From Hymenobacter sp. H14-R3 (GTDB lineage: Bacteria; Bacteroidota; Bacteroidia; Cytophagales; Hymenobacteraceae): 64,000 nt of DNA. The translations under genes were made by a program, and so were the position numbers. The stretch spans positions 186,001 through 250,000 of the forward strand of contig NZ_JASITD010000001.1 in the NCBI RefSeq assembly GCF_030063445.1, written 5' to 3'. The notes under the pieces are model-generated. The model searched no databases and was not told where the DNA came from. It saw only the letters and a program-made list of their open reading frames with translations. Shown here one piece after another: positions 16,930 through 24,918 of the stretch; position 1 is the first letter of the stretch; every line of letters starts with the position of its first letter.

Positions 16930-19131
16930 TTACGCAGCCAGAGATTCCGTTACCCGGCTGAGGTCGGCGCTTACTTTTTGCAAAAAGGCCAGCTGCTCGG
17001 CCAGGGTGCGGTCGGGGGTTACAGTATCGACCTGGGCATCAGCGCTCACTCCATTCAGGAGGGGCACGGTAGGGGCCGTGGGGTCGGGCGGGGCCAGGGT
17101 GGGCGGGGCGGCAGCCAGCAAGCCCAAGCTTTTGCTGAGGGCGGCCTGGGCGCTGGTGAGCAGGCGGCGGCCGTCGGGTGGCACGGCCGGGTTGGGGGTG
17201 GTATCGTCCTGCCAGGTGGTGGTGAGGGCCGAGATATTGGCCGATAGAATGTGGTTGAGCACCACAAACTCGTGCACCTCGGTGGGATGGCGGCGGGTGC
17301 GGCGCGGCTCCGAAAGCATGCGCTGGAAGGCCGCCGCCAGGTTGGCCGAGGCCACGTACACGTCTTTGCGCAGCAGGCGATAGGTGGTGGGCGCTACTTC
17401 GCGGCCGGCCAGGCGGTCGGCCAGCTGGCGCAGGTAGGCTAGGTTGGCACGCAGGGTGGCCGCCAGCAGGGTGGGCAGTTGGTCGCCCTCCCAGCGCGGA
17501 AACAGCACGTAGGCCGTGGCCAGCGCAATGGCGCAGCCCAGCGCCGTGTCGGTGAGGCGCTCCTGAATGACGCCCAAGTAGCTCAGTCCCAGAAAGCTGA
17601 ACATAATGAGCAGGTAGGCCGTGAGAAACACCACCGTAACCAGGTATTTGATGCGCTGAAACGAGTAGGCCACCACCATAAATACCAGTAGAAACAGGAA
17701 GCGCACATCGCCGCTGGGCACCGCCCACAGGATGAGCACCCCCAGCACGCCGCCCACCAGCGTGCCGCTAATACGCTGAATATTACGCTCTCGGGTGAGG
17801 CTAAAGCCGGGCTTGAGCATGAACGTAACCGTCATCAGTATCCAGTAGTTGTGCTGGCCGTGCCACAGCAGCTCGGCCACGGCGTAGGCCACGGTGCAGG
17901 CCACGGCCATGCGCACCGCATGCCGGAATACCGACGAGCTGAGCGTCAGGTTTTGGGCAAAGGCGCTCCATTCCAGCTCCTGGCGGGCCACAAACTGCGT
18001 GTGGCTGGCCACGCGGCCGGGGTCGGGCGCGGTATCGGCGGCCTGGGCCTCATCGAAGTAGCGCCGGATGCTAGTTACGCGCTGGTGCAGGTCGCGCAGG
18101 TTCACTAGTATCTTCTTCAATACCAGCGCACTAACGCCGGCACCGGGGTCGGGCGCGGGCAGGGCATTGATGCGCGCTTGCAGGCGCGTGAGTTCGGGCA
18201 GGCGGTCGGGCGGCGGGCTGCCGTAGGCGCGGTTTGCGAGCACAGCGCTGCCCAGGTAGTCGAGGTCGGTGGCGAGGCGGCCAATAAAGGCCTGTATTTC
18301 ATACAGAATACCCGTATCGCCGAAGGCCGTACGCAGCGCCGCGTAGTCGTAGTAACCCGCCGTGATGTGCTCGTAGAGGTCCACCGTTTCGGTGAAGGTG
18401 AGCACCAGCCGGCGGCCCGCGCTCGTGCTTTCAGTTACTATCTGGCGGGTGCGGAAAATGAGGTCGCGCACGGCCTCCTGGCGGTCGCTCACTATTACTT
18501 GCTGCGCCACGAGGCGGCGATAGTCGTCGTCGAGGTTGGTAGCGGGGTTATAAAATGCGGCTTTGAGGGTCAGAAAGCCCGCCACGGCGTGCAGGCACTC
18601 GCCCAGCGCCTGCTGCGCCGCCCGGTAGGGCTGCACCCGGCCCTGCACCAGCGCCAGCAGCAGGTACCAGACGCCGCCCAGCGCCAGCAGCCCCGCGTGC
18701 AGCAGCACCGCCAGCCAGCCTACCGGCGGGTGGGCCAGCGTGAGCACCATGCCCAGCAGCGTGGCCGAGCCCACGGCCCCCGCGCGTGCGCCCCACACCA
18801 GCAACATAGTAAGCACGAAGCTCAGGCCCACTACCACCACGCCCAGCCCCAGCCGGTACGGGGCCACCGCGCCCGTAATCAGCGCGCCCAAAAACACCAG
18901 AACCAGGGCCGCCAGCAGGCCGTTGCGCCGGTGGCTCAGCGGGCCGGGCGTATCGGTCACGCTCAGGCATACGGCCCCCGTAGAGATGGTGATGCCCTCG
19001 GCCAGCTGCCCCCACTGCGCGCCCAGCAAGGCGGGCAGCAAAATGGCCAGCGTGATACGCAGCCCATCGGAAAAGTGCTGGCTGAATAAGAAGTACGACA
19101 GGTCGCGGCGCGACACGCGGGGCAGGGGCAT
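16930..19131 (-). CDS. FUSC-family inner-membrane protein (YccS/YhfK-like)
   Basis: A 733-residue membrane protein with the duplicated layout of the FUSC/aromatic-acid-exporter family. An N-terminal bundle of about six hydrophobic helices (roughly residues 20-165) is followed by a soluble region (165-395), a second bundle (about 400-530) containing the typical FMLKPGFSLTRERNIQRISGTLVGGVLG, and a soluble C-terminus. Relatives include YccS and AaeB-type proteins linked to efflux of aromatic acids. The transported compound is unknown. It stands between a hypothetical gene and the MlaE permease on the same strand; the 108-base gap to the latter is AT-rich. Confidence 0.9.
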   Translation of the reverse strand: MPLPRVSRRDLSYFLFSQHFSDGLRITLAILLPALLGAQWGQLAEGITISTGAVCLSVTDTPGPLSHRRNGLLAALVLVFLGALITGAVAPYRLGLGVVVVGLSFVLTMLLVWGARAGAVGSATLLGMVLTLAHPPVGWLAVLLHAGLLALGGVWYLLLALVQGRVQPYRAAQQALGECLHAVAGFLTLKAAFYNPATNLDDDYRRLVAQQVIVSDRQEAVRDLIFRTRQIVTESTSAGRRLVLTFTETVDLYEHITAGYYDYAALRTAFGDTGILYEIQAFIGRLATDLDYLGSAVLANRAYGSPPPDRLPELTRLQARINALPAPDPGAGVSALVLKKILVNLRDLHQRVTSIRRYFDEAQAADTAPDPGRVASHTQFVARQELEWSAFAQNLTLSSSVFRHAVRMAVACTVAYAVAELLWHGQHNYWILMTVTFMLKPGFSLTRERNIQRISGTLVGGVLGVLILWAVPSGDVRFLFLLVFMVVAYSFQRIKYLVTVVFLTAYLLIMFSFLGLSYLGVIQERLTDTALGCAIALATAYVLFPRWEGDQLPTLLAATLRANLAYLRQLADRLAGREVAPTTYRLLRKDVYVASANLAAAFQRMLSEPRRTRRHPTEVHEFVVLNHILSANISALTTTWQDDTTPNPAVPPDGRRLLTSAQAALSKSLGLLAAAPPTLAPPDPTAPTVPLLNGVSADAQVDTVTPDRTLAEQLAFLQKVSADLSRVTESLAA

Positions 19132-19239
19132 TTTCGATTATCAGTTAACAATCATCAATTATCAATCAACTAGGCACCAATACGTTGCCAGCAGCACTCG
19201 GTTTATGCCTGATAATTGGTAAGTGATACCTGCTAATTG

Positions 19240-19989
19240 CTAGAGTAAGATAGTAGCCAACGTGTAGTCAGCTAGTAAGATAGATATAATGGAATTAGTA
19301 ACGGCGGCCGTACTGGCCCGGCCCACTTCCAGGGCACCACCCTTCAGGGTGTAGCCTTTGTAGGAGGAAATGGCCGATACCAAAAAGGCAAATACCACCG
19401 ACTTAATGAGCGAAAACACCACCGTGTAGGGCTTGAAGGAGTAGCGAATGCCCTCGATGTAGTCGGCCCCCGGCATCACGCCCGCCAGCTGCGTGGCAAT
19501 GTAGCCACCCAGGATGCTCAGGTTCATGGCCAGGATAACGAGCAGCGGAAATACGAATATGGACGCCAGAATGCGCGGCAGTACCAGGTACGACGCCGAG
19601 TTGATGCCCATGGCATCGATGGCCGAAATCTGCTCGGTGATGCGCATGGTACCCAGCCCGCCCGCAATGGCCGAGCCCACCTTGCCGGCCAGCACGATGG
19701 AAATAATAGTGGGCGCGAGTTCCAGAATGGTCATTTCGCGCACCATGAAGCCCACCGTGCTCATGGGTACCAGGGGGTTGACCATGTTGTAGGCAATCTG
19801 CACGCAGGTTACGGCCCCGATGAAGGTCGAAACCAAGCCCACGATGAACACCGAATCAGTCCCAATCTCTACGGCCTCGTCGAGGGTGCGCTGCCACAGC
19901 ACCTGGCGGCGCTCGGGCCGGGTCACCATCATCTGCATCAACAACACGAAGCGGCCAAATGCGGAAATGGGCCGGGGGTATCTATACAT
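19240..19989 (-). CDS. MlaE/YrbE-family ABC transporter permease
   Basis: A 249-residue permease with about five hydrophobic segments. The conserved MlaE patterns TFIGAVTCVQIAYNM and the glycine-rich GSAIAGGLGTMRITEQISAIDAMG are clear. In the Mla system it forms the inner-membrane core that moves phospholipids between membranes with an ATPase (MlaF) and an MCE protein (MlaD). Neither partner is next to it here, so they must lie elsewhere. ATG at 19989 is used; an overlapping GTG at 19992 is less likely. A TACCTTTG box lies 25 bases upstream. Confidence 0.94.
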   Translation of the reverse strand: MYRYPRPISAFGRFVLLMQMMVTRPERRQVLWQRTLDEAVEIGTDSVFIVGLVSTFIGAVTCVQIAYNMVNPLVPMSTVGFMVREMTILELAPTIISIVLAGKVGSAIAGGLGTMRITEQISAIDAMGINSASYLVLPRILASIFVFPLLVILAMNLSILGGYIATQLAGVMPGADYIEGIRYSFKPYTVVFSLIKSVVFAFLVSAISSYKGYTLKGGALEVGRASTAAVTNSIISILLADYTLATILL

Positions 19990-20014
19990 CACCTAAAAAT
20001 AAAATAACGAGCCG

Positions 20015-20022
20015 CAAAGGTA
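20015..20022 (-). promoter_or_regulatory. -7 box of the MlaE permease gene
   Basis: On the minus strand TACCTTTG matches the Bacteroidota -7 consensus, with ATG 25 bases downstream. A GGCCCC-TTC-GGGGCC hairpin occupies the upstream side (20038-20052), where a -33 TTTG is lacking. Confidence 0.55.
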
Positions 20023-20104
20023 CGGCCAGGGCGGGGCGGCCCCTTCGGGGCCACCGCCGCAATCCTGGCTGACGCTTAGGGGCTCGTTTTATTTTACGGA
20101 GTGG

Positions 20105-21070
20105 CTAGTACAGGACGTCTTCCTCGGGTTGCAGGGGCTGGGGCAAGTCGGTTTCGCCCAGCAGCTCGCGCAGGTCAATCTCGATGCTGCGGCAAATGGC
20201 CAGCATCGACACATCGTTGTCCTGGTTATCGAAAGGGTTTTCGCTGTTGTGGCCTACCAGCTCAATGGTATTGAACACCCAGCTTACCGTGGCCGCAAAG
20301 GGCACCATGAGCCAGACGTGGAACGGCCCCAGCGCAATACGGTGGTCAAATTCCTCAACCAGACCCAGGGGCAGCAAGGCCGCAAAAATCCACACGAATA
20401 CGTAGCTGAAGTAAGCGTACTGGCGCGGAAAGGGCGTGTTTTTAATGCGCTCGCAGGCCCCCTGCGCGTTGAAGAGGTCCTGGATGGTATCCATGAGCGC
20501 CACGTGGCGGTACTCGGTGAGCATGCCGTTCTGGTGCAGGTCCAGCACTTCCTTGCTTTGGTGGCGTAGCAGGTGGGTGGGCGGGTTGGCCTTGGTATTG
20601 AGGGCACGGTCGTCGGGGTCAGTGAGGAAGGGCACTACGTCGGTTTCCCACAGCTCAGCCGTTTGGCGGCGCAGGTGCAAGCGCAGGGCGTTGCACCAGG
20701 CCAGCTGCCGGTACAGCAGGCGGCGGTGCAGTTCGTGGGTGGCCGCCGGGGTGGGCAGAATTTCGCCTGACACGGGCTGCACGAAGTCAAACACCTGAAG
20801 CGACCAGATGCGCGAGGTATTCACGATGGAGCCCCACAACTGCCGGCCCTCCCAGAAGCGGGCGTAGGAACCGTTGCTCTTAAAGCCGATGTAAAAAGCC
20901 ACCGCCGTACCCAGCATGGCCACCGGCTGCCACGGAATATCGAGCCAGTGAATATCAAGCGGGCCATAGAGCAGGCAAATGAATGCGTCGTACAGCGCGA
21001 AAGTGAGCAGAGGCCGCCAGCCGTATTCTTTCCAAACGAAACTGAAGCGAAGGTTTTTGCGAACGTACAT
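20105..21070 (-). CDS. Bestrophin-family ion channel
   Basis: A 321-residue membrane protein of the bestrophin/UPF0187 (YneE) family. The start MYVRKNLRFSFVWKEYGWRPL and the segment FKSNGSYARFWEGRQLWGSIVNTSR are diagnostic, and the C-terminal half contains the DNDVSMLAICRSIEIDLRELLGE stretch. Characterised bacterial bestrophins are pentameric channels, some passing cations, while animal ones pass chloride. ATG 21070 fits the family start; a longer frame upstream is non-conserved. The next gene on the other side is divergent (TonB-C protein). Confidence 0.93.
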   Translation of the reverse strand: MYVRKNLRFSFVWKEYGWRPLLTFALYDAFICLLYGPLDIHWLDIPWQPVAMLGTAVAFYIGFKSNGSYARFWEGRQLWGSIVNTSRIWSLQVFDFVQPVSGEILPTPAATHELHRRLLYRQLAWCNALRLHLRRQTAELWETDVVPFLTDPDDRALNTKANPPTHLLRHQSKEVLDLHQNGMLTEYRHVALMDTIQDLFNAQGACERIKNTPFPRQYAYFSYVFVWIFAALLPLGLVEEFDHRIALGPFHVWLMVPFAATVSWVFNTIELVGHNSENPFDNQDNDVSMLAICRSIEIDLRELLGETDLPQPLQPEEDVLY

Positions 21071-21229
21071 AAAGAGAAAATGAGCGGACCATTCTTTTCG
21101 ACCAAAGAACGGGCCAACCGCGCTGGGCGGCGCGTTCTTTGCCTGGTAGTGGGGGCCGGTGTGCGGCGCACCTCGCCCCATTACCCCAGAGCCCCGCCGA
21201 TTGTTAGGCCGACTTTATATTTTTAATCT

Positions 21230-22084
21230 ATGTTTAATCCGCGCTTCCTTCCCCTACTGCTGGCCTTGGCCGCCGCCACCCCCGCGCTGGCCCAGAAACC
21301 TGCTAAGCTCAAGTACCCCGGCAACGACTCCAAGCAGGTATACGACGCCGTGGAACAGCCCGCCGTGCCCAAAGGCGGCCCCGCCGCCTACGCCGACTAC
21401 TTGCAGAGCCACCAGAAATACCCCACCGCCGCCCTGCGCGCCAACCAGGAAGGCACCGTGCTGGTCAACTTCATCGTGGAAAAAAGCGGCAGCGTGGGCG
21501 AAGTGGAGGTGAAGCAGCCCGTGGCCCCGCTGCTCGACGCTGAGGCTATCCGCGTTATCAAATCGGGCCCCAAGTGGACGCCCGCGCGCCAGCGCGGCCA
21601 ACTAGTGCGCCAGCGCGTGACGGTGCCCGTGAGCTTTGTGCTGGCCCCCGGCTCGGGCGAAACGGTGGAGGTGCCGGCCCCCGGCAGCGGCAAGGCCGCT
21701 GCCCCCCTGCCCCCCGGTGCGGTAGCCGCCGCCCCCGGCACCACCTCGGTAGTGGGCACGGCCCCCAACGGCGCGGGCATCATTCGCCCCGAGAAATCGG
21801 CCCAGCCGGTGGGCGGCAACGCCGCGTTCTTCACCTGGATTACCGCCAACCAGAAATACCCCGACCTGGCCCGCAAGCGCCACATCCAGGCCAAGGTGCC
21901 GGTGGAATTTACCGTGCAGCCCGATGGCTCGCTCACCGATGCGCGCGTGATTCAGAAGCACGGCTCGGGGCTGGACGAGGAGGCCCTGCGCCTGATTAAA
22001 ACCGCGCCCAAGTGGGAGCCGGCCCTGTATCAGGGCAAACCGATAAAGCAAAAGATGACCTTGCCGGTTATCTTTCAACTGTAG
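21230..22084 (+). CDS. Exported protein with two TonB C-terminal domains
   Basis: A 284-residue protein with a cleavable-looking signal peptide (MFNPRFLPLLLALAAATPALA) instead of the usual uncleaved TonB anchor. Two TonB-C domains follow: about residues 50-140 (YPTAALRANQEGTVLVNFIV... VTVPVSFVL) and 195-284 (YPDLARKRHIQAKVPVEFTV... MTLPVIFQL), joined by a Pro/Ala/Gly linker. Classical TonB transmits energy to outer-membrane transporters through contact with ExbBD. Without an anchor, this copy is more likely a periplasmic binding or structural protein. The DAC-domain gene follows 55 bases later. Confidence 0.87.
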   Translation: MFNPRFLPLLLALAAATPALAQKPAKLKYPGNDSKQVYDAVEQPAVPKGGPAAYADYLQSHQKYPTAALRANQEGTVLVNFIVEKSGSVGEVEVKQPVAPLLDAEAIRVIKSGPKWTPARQRGQLVRQRVTVPVSFVLAPGSGETVEVPAPGSGKAAAPLPPGAVAAAPGTTSVVGTAPNGAGIIRPEKSAQPVGGNAAFFTWITANQKYPDLARKRHIQAKVPVEFTVQPDGSLTDARVIQKHGSGLDEEALRLIKTAPKWEPALYQGKPIKQKMTLPVIFQL

Positions 22085-22139
22085 AGCTTCGCGCGTGGCA
22101 TAGTGGCGTGCGTGGCCTCCGCTTCCGCGCCTTTCTGCC

Positions 22140-23690
22140 ATGCTGCTCACGCTCTCCCCTACCCCCGTCCCGACGCTGGCCGCTGCCGGCTCGCCCAATT
22201 TTATCTGGAACCACCAGCGTCGCTACCTCGAAGGGGCGCAGAGCATCGCGCAGGCGCTATTCGATGCCCTCGACGATGACCTGCACCCCTACGTGCAGTT
22301 GCTAGCCCTGCCCCTCGACGATGCGAGCGAGCTACTCGTATGCCAGGAGCCCGTGGCCAGCAGCCTGCCGGCCGACCTGTTTGCCGGCCTGGTAGCCCAG
22401 GGCCTGACCTGCCCTGCCGTGGGCGTGCGCCCCGCGGCCTTGCTGCCCGACTCCGACGTCAACCCTGCCCAGCTGCGCCAGCGCTACGAAAACCGCAGTA
22501 TTCGCGCGTTGGTGCAGCGGGCGCTGGATGAATTGGAGGAAAATGCTCATTATCAGCATTTTACTGGCTGGCCGGTGCGCATTGGCGGCTTCCTGGTTTT
22601 TACCCTGCTGCGGGTGCAGCGTAAACCGTTGCGCACGTACCCGTCGTTGCAGCCCGACCGTTTTTACACCGATGGCAAGCCGCTAGCCAATTCGCTGCTG
22701 GTGGGGGCCGTGTACCGCTTCAACGAGGAGTGCATAAAATCGTTGAATGAGCCCGAGCCGGGCGCAGGCTTCCTGTTCCGGCCCCGCGAAACGGACGAGC
22801 TGCTGCGCGCCGCCGGCAAAAGTCTGCTCGACACGCCGGCCCACGCCCTGGGGGCCGACCCCAGCATGGCGCAGCTTTTTTTTACGTTCAATACCATCTC
22901 CAGCCTGCGCTACGAGGGGGCCGAGGGCATTGGGCGGCTACTGCTGGTGCAGCGCGGCCACCCCAATGTGGAGGAAGTATTTGCCCTCACCTGCCCCACC
23001 GAGCTCAGCGACTACCGCGCCGTGCGCAAGCTGCTCGAAATGACCAGCCAAGACGTGCACTTGCTGGCCGACGCCGAAAAAGTATATGCCCTGGGCCGGC
23101 AGGTGGGCCACTACGATGCCAGCCGCGAGGACCTGTTCGACATTCACTTCGTGACGCACTACGCCTGGGAGTTTTCGCACGCCGGGCAGGTACTGCTGCG
23201 CGCCCGCTACGGCCTGCCCACGCTGCCGCGCCCCCGCCTCAACCGCACCCGCTTCAAGCGCGACCTCAAGCGCACCTTCGACGTGCACCAGGCCGACAAG
23301 GTGGCCCACCTCTGGGACGTGGTGCTCGAAGCCAGCAAGCAGCCCAAGGGCACGCTGCTCGTCATCACCACCGAGGCCCTGGCCGAGGCCGACCGCCTCA
23401 AGCTGCAATGCACGCTCATTGAGCCAGTGCCGCTCACGCCGCTCATCACCCAGCTCATCACCAGCATCGACGGCGCAGTACTGCTTGACCCTGAGGGCTA
23501 TTGCTACTCCATTGGCGTCATTCTCGATGGCAAAGCCACCGGCAACGGTACCAGCACCCGCGGTGCCCGCTACAACTCGGCCGTGCGCTACGTCGAAAGC
23601 TCACCCTACCCCTGCCTGGTAGTAGTAGTGAGCGAAGATGGTATGGTGGACGTGCTCACCAAGGAAAACCTGGCCGAAAGCCGGCAGTAG
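22140..23690 (+). CDS. DACNV-type protein with DisA-like DAC domain
   Basis: A 516-residue cytosolic protein. Residues 1-350 are a large sensor-like region of the kind named DACNV; the C-terminal part (about 380-510) is a DisA_N/DAC domain. Visible DAC landmarks are KGTLLVI (403-409), DGA (444-446) and the phosphate-contact region GTSTRGARYNSAVRYV (470-485), where the usual RHR is replaced by RYN. DAC domains convert two ATP to cyclic di-AMP, so this protein may make or bind a nucleotide signal. Activity is uncertain because of the altered motif. It is followed by a family D repeat that contains its stop codon. The start ATG 22140 is the first in frame. The DACNV name is from memory. Confidence 0.83.
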   Translation: MLLTLSPTPVPTLAAAGSPNFIWNHQRRYLEGAQSIAQALFDALDDDLHPYVQLLALPLDDASELLVCQEPVASSLPADLFAGLVAQGLTCPAVGVRPAALLPDSDVNPAQLRQRYENRSIRALVQRALDELEENAHYQHFTGWPVRIGGFLVFTLLRVQRKPLRTYPSLQPDRFYTDGKPLANSLLVGAVYRFNEECIKSLNEPEPGAGFLFRPRETDELLRAAGKSLLDTPAHALGADPSMAQLFFTFNTISSLRYEGAEGIGRLLLVQRGHPNVEEVFALTCPTELSDYRAVRKLLEMTSQDVHLLADAEKVYALGRQVGHYDASREDLFDIHFVTHYAWEFSHAGQVLLRARYGLPTLPRPRLNRTRFKRDLKRTFDVHQADKVAHLWDVVLEASKQPKGTLLVITTEALAEADRLKLQCTLIEPVPLTPLITQLITSIDGAVLLDPEGYCYSIGVILDGKATGNGTSTRGARYNSAVRYVESSPYPCLVVVVSEDGMVDVLTKENLAESRQ

Positions 23691-23787
23691 CGCGAAGTTT
23701 CCACTTCGTGCGCGCATGTGACACAGGCCGACCCTAACGCGAGGGTACACGTTGCGCGCGCACACGAAGTGAAAACTTCGCGCTACT
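23686..23787. repeat. Palindromic repeat, family D, joining two convergent genes
   Basis: Arms 23686-23710 and 23763-23787 match at 24 of 25 positions. Each arm is itself a hairpin (CGAAGT..ACTTCG). The TAG stop codons of both convergent genes (23688-23690 on plus, 23785-23783 on minus) lie inside the arm ends. It probably works as a two-way terminator. Confidence 0.85.
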
Positions 23788-24295
23788 TCATTTTTGCCCG
23801 GAATGACCACGTGATTTTGAAGACCGCTACCACGTCGCCGGCTTCGTCCAGGCCCGTGCTGGTGCACACTACCATGCGGCCTTCGCCGGTGGCGCGGCTT
23901 TCGGCCACGGCCTGCGCAATGGCCAGCCCATCGGGGCAGGTGAAGGCGACGGTACCCACAGCTTTTTTGCTGAATTCGGCTGTGAGGCCCACCACCAGCA
24001 TCGACACCGGGCCGCCGCTTTGCACCTGCATCATGGCCTGAATACCCGATGCCAGCTCGGCTGCCATAGCCAGGCAAGCAAAATAGATACTTCGGAAGGG
24101 ATTCTGCGTGAGGTACTTATACCGCAGCGTAACGGTGGCCGCTTCAGGCGTGAGTGCCCGCAGGCGCAGGCCGGCCAGCCAGGCCATGGGCAGCTTGCGC
24201 AGCATAAAAAGCCGCAGCTTGGCCGGGCTCAGCACCTGGCGGCGAAAGGCAGCGGCCGCCGGCGAATCGGCTACCGGCAGGGGAAAAGAAGCCAT
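23783..24295 (-). CDS. DUF4442 hot-dog-fold protein (thioesterase-like)
   Basis: A 170-residue protein with the DUF4442 pattern: LRLFMLRKLPMAWLAGLRLRAL near the N-terminus, then YKYLTQNPFRSIYFACLAMAAELASG. The fold is related to the PaaI/YbgC hot-dog thioesterases, which cleave acyl-CoA thioesters, but a substrate is not known for this group. It is convergent with the DAC-domain gene and separated from the next minus-strand gene by 43 bases. The ATG 24295 is well placed for the family. Confidence 0.85.
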   Translation of the reverse strand: MASFPLPVADSPAAAAFRRQVLSPAKLRLFMLRKLPMAWLAGLRLRALTPEAATVTLRYKYLTQNPFRSIYFACLAMAAELASGIQAMMQVQSGGPVSMLVVGLTAEFSKKAVGTVAFTCPDGLAIAQAVAESRATGEGRMVVCTSTGLDEAGDVVAVFKITWSFRAKMK

Positions 24296-24338
24296 ACAAA
24301 GGGCGCTCGCTGGAAAGGACCAGCCGCGCCCGGCGAAG

Positions 24339-24893
24339 CTAGCGCTTTTTGGCGGCCGCGGCCGGCGCGGGCTTCACCACAAGCTCTTGGTAGCCAAAGG
24401 TGGGGTCGGTTTCGCGCACAAATTGCAGCGCGGGCAGCGCGCCCAGCACAATTTCGGCGGTGGTGTACACGCGGCAGCCATCCAGCAGGTGCCCGCCCAG
24501 AGTACGGCCGGTACTGTCGGCCACCGCCAGGTGCAGGTGCCCACCGCCCGTAGCCGAGAGCGTGCCCACGAGCGACACAATCTCGAAGTGCCCGTGGTAG
24601 TGGGTGGCGTTTTCCTGATTGGCGAGGCGCAGGCTCACCTCGGTGAGGCTACCCACGCAGGTAAGCATGGCCCCGGCTTCGAGGTGATGCGCGGTCACGA
24701 AGGCCGTGAGCTGCTGGCGCAAGTCGTCGCCGGGCTTCAGGCGCAGGGCGTAGGCAGTAAGCGCAGACGAAGGCACCATAGCGGCGTGGGTTTGGGCGTG
24801 GGCAGGGCTGGCCAGTAGCCCCAGGCCCAGCAACAAAATAGGTTTTAGCACTGCACAAAGAAACGCCCGGCCGCCGGAGTGGCAGCCAGGCAT
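24339..24893 (-). CDS. PPC/DUF296 domain protein with signal peptide
   Basis: A 184-residue protein. After an N-terminal hydrophobic signal (KPILLLGLGLLASPAHA) comes a PPC/DUF296 domain (about residues 45-165), with the metal-site segment GGGHLHLAVADSTGRTLGGH and YTTAEIVLG. PPC domains form trimers; in plants they are joined to AT-hooks, while bacterial stand-alone copies are of unknown function. An exported copy is unusual. Start choice is between ATG 24893 and GTG 24851; both keep the signal peptide. It is the last gene of a probable sigma-factor operon. Confidence 0.8.
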   Translation of the reverse strand: MPGCHSGGRAFLCAVLKPILLLGLGLLASPAHAQTHAAMVPSSALTAYALRLKPGDDLRQQLTAFVTAHHLEAGAMLTCVGSLTEVSLRLANQENATHYHGHFEIVSLVGTLSATGGGHLHLAVADSTGRTLGGHLLDGCRVYTTAEIVLGALPALQFVRETDPTFGYQELVVKPAPAAAAKKR

Positions 24894-24918
24894 TTGGGTA
24901 AGCTTGACAGACAGTGAG

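Noticed and set aside
18178..19089. A 303-codon plus-strand frame opposite the FUSC gene
   Set aside because: Rich in Gln, His and Arg from antisense GC-rich codons; no homology impression.
19132..19239. AT-rich stretch with repeated TCAATTATCA-like words between the FUSC and MlaE genes
   Set aside because: The words do not form a clear long inverted repeat and no second full copy was found, so no element was called.
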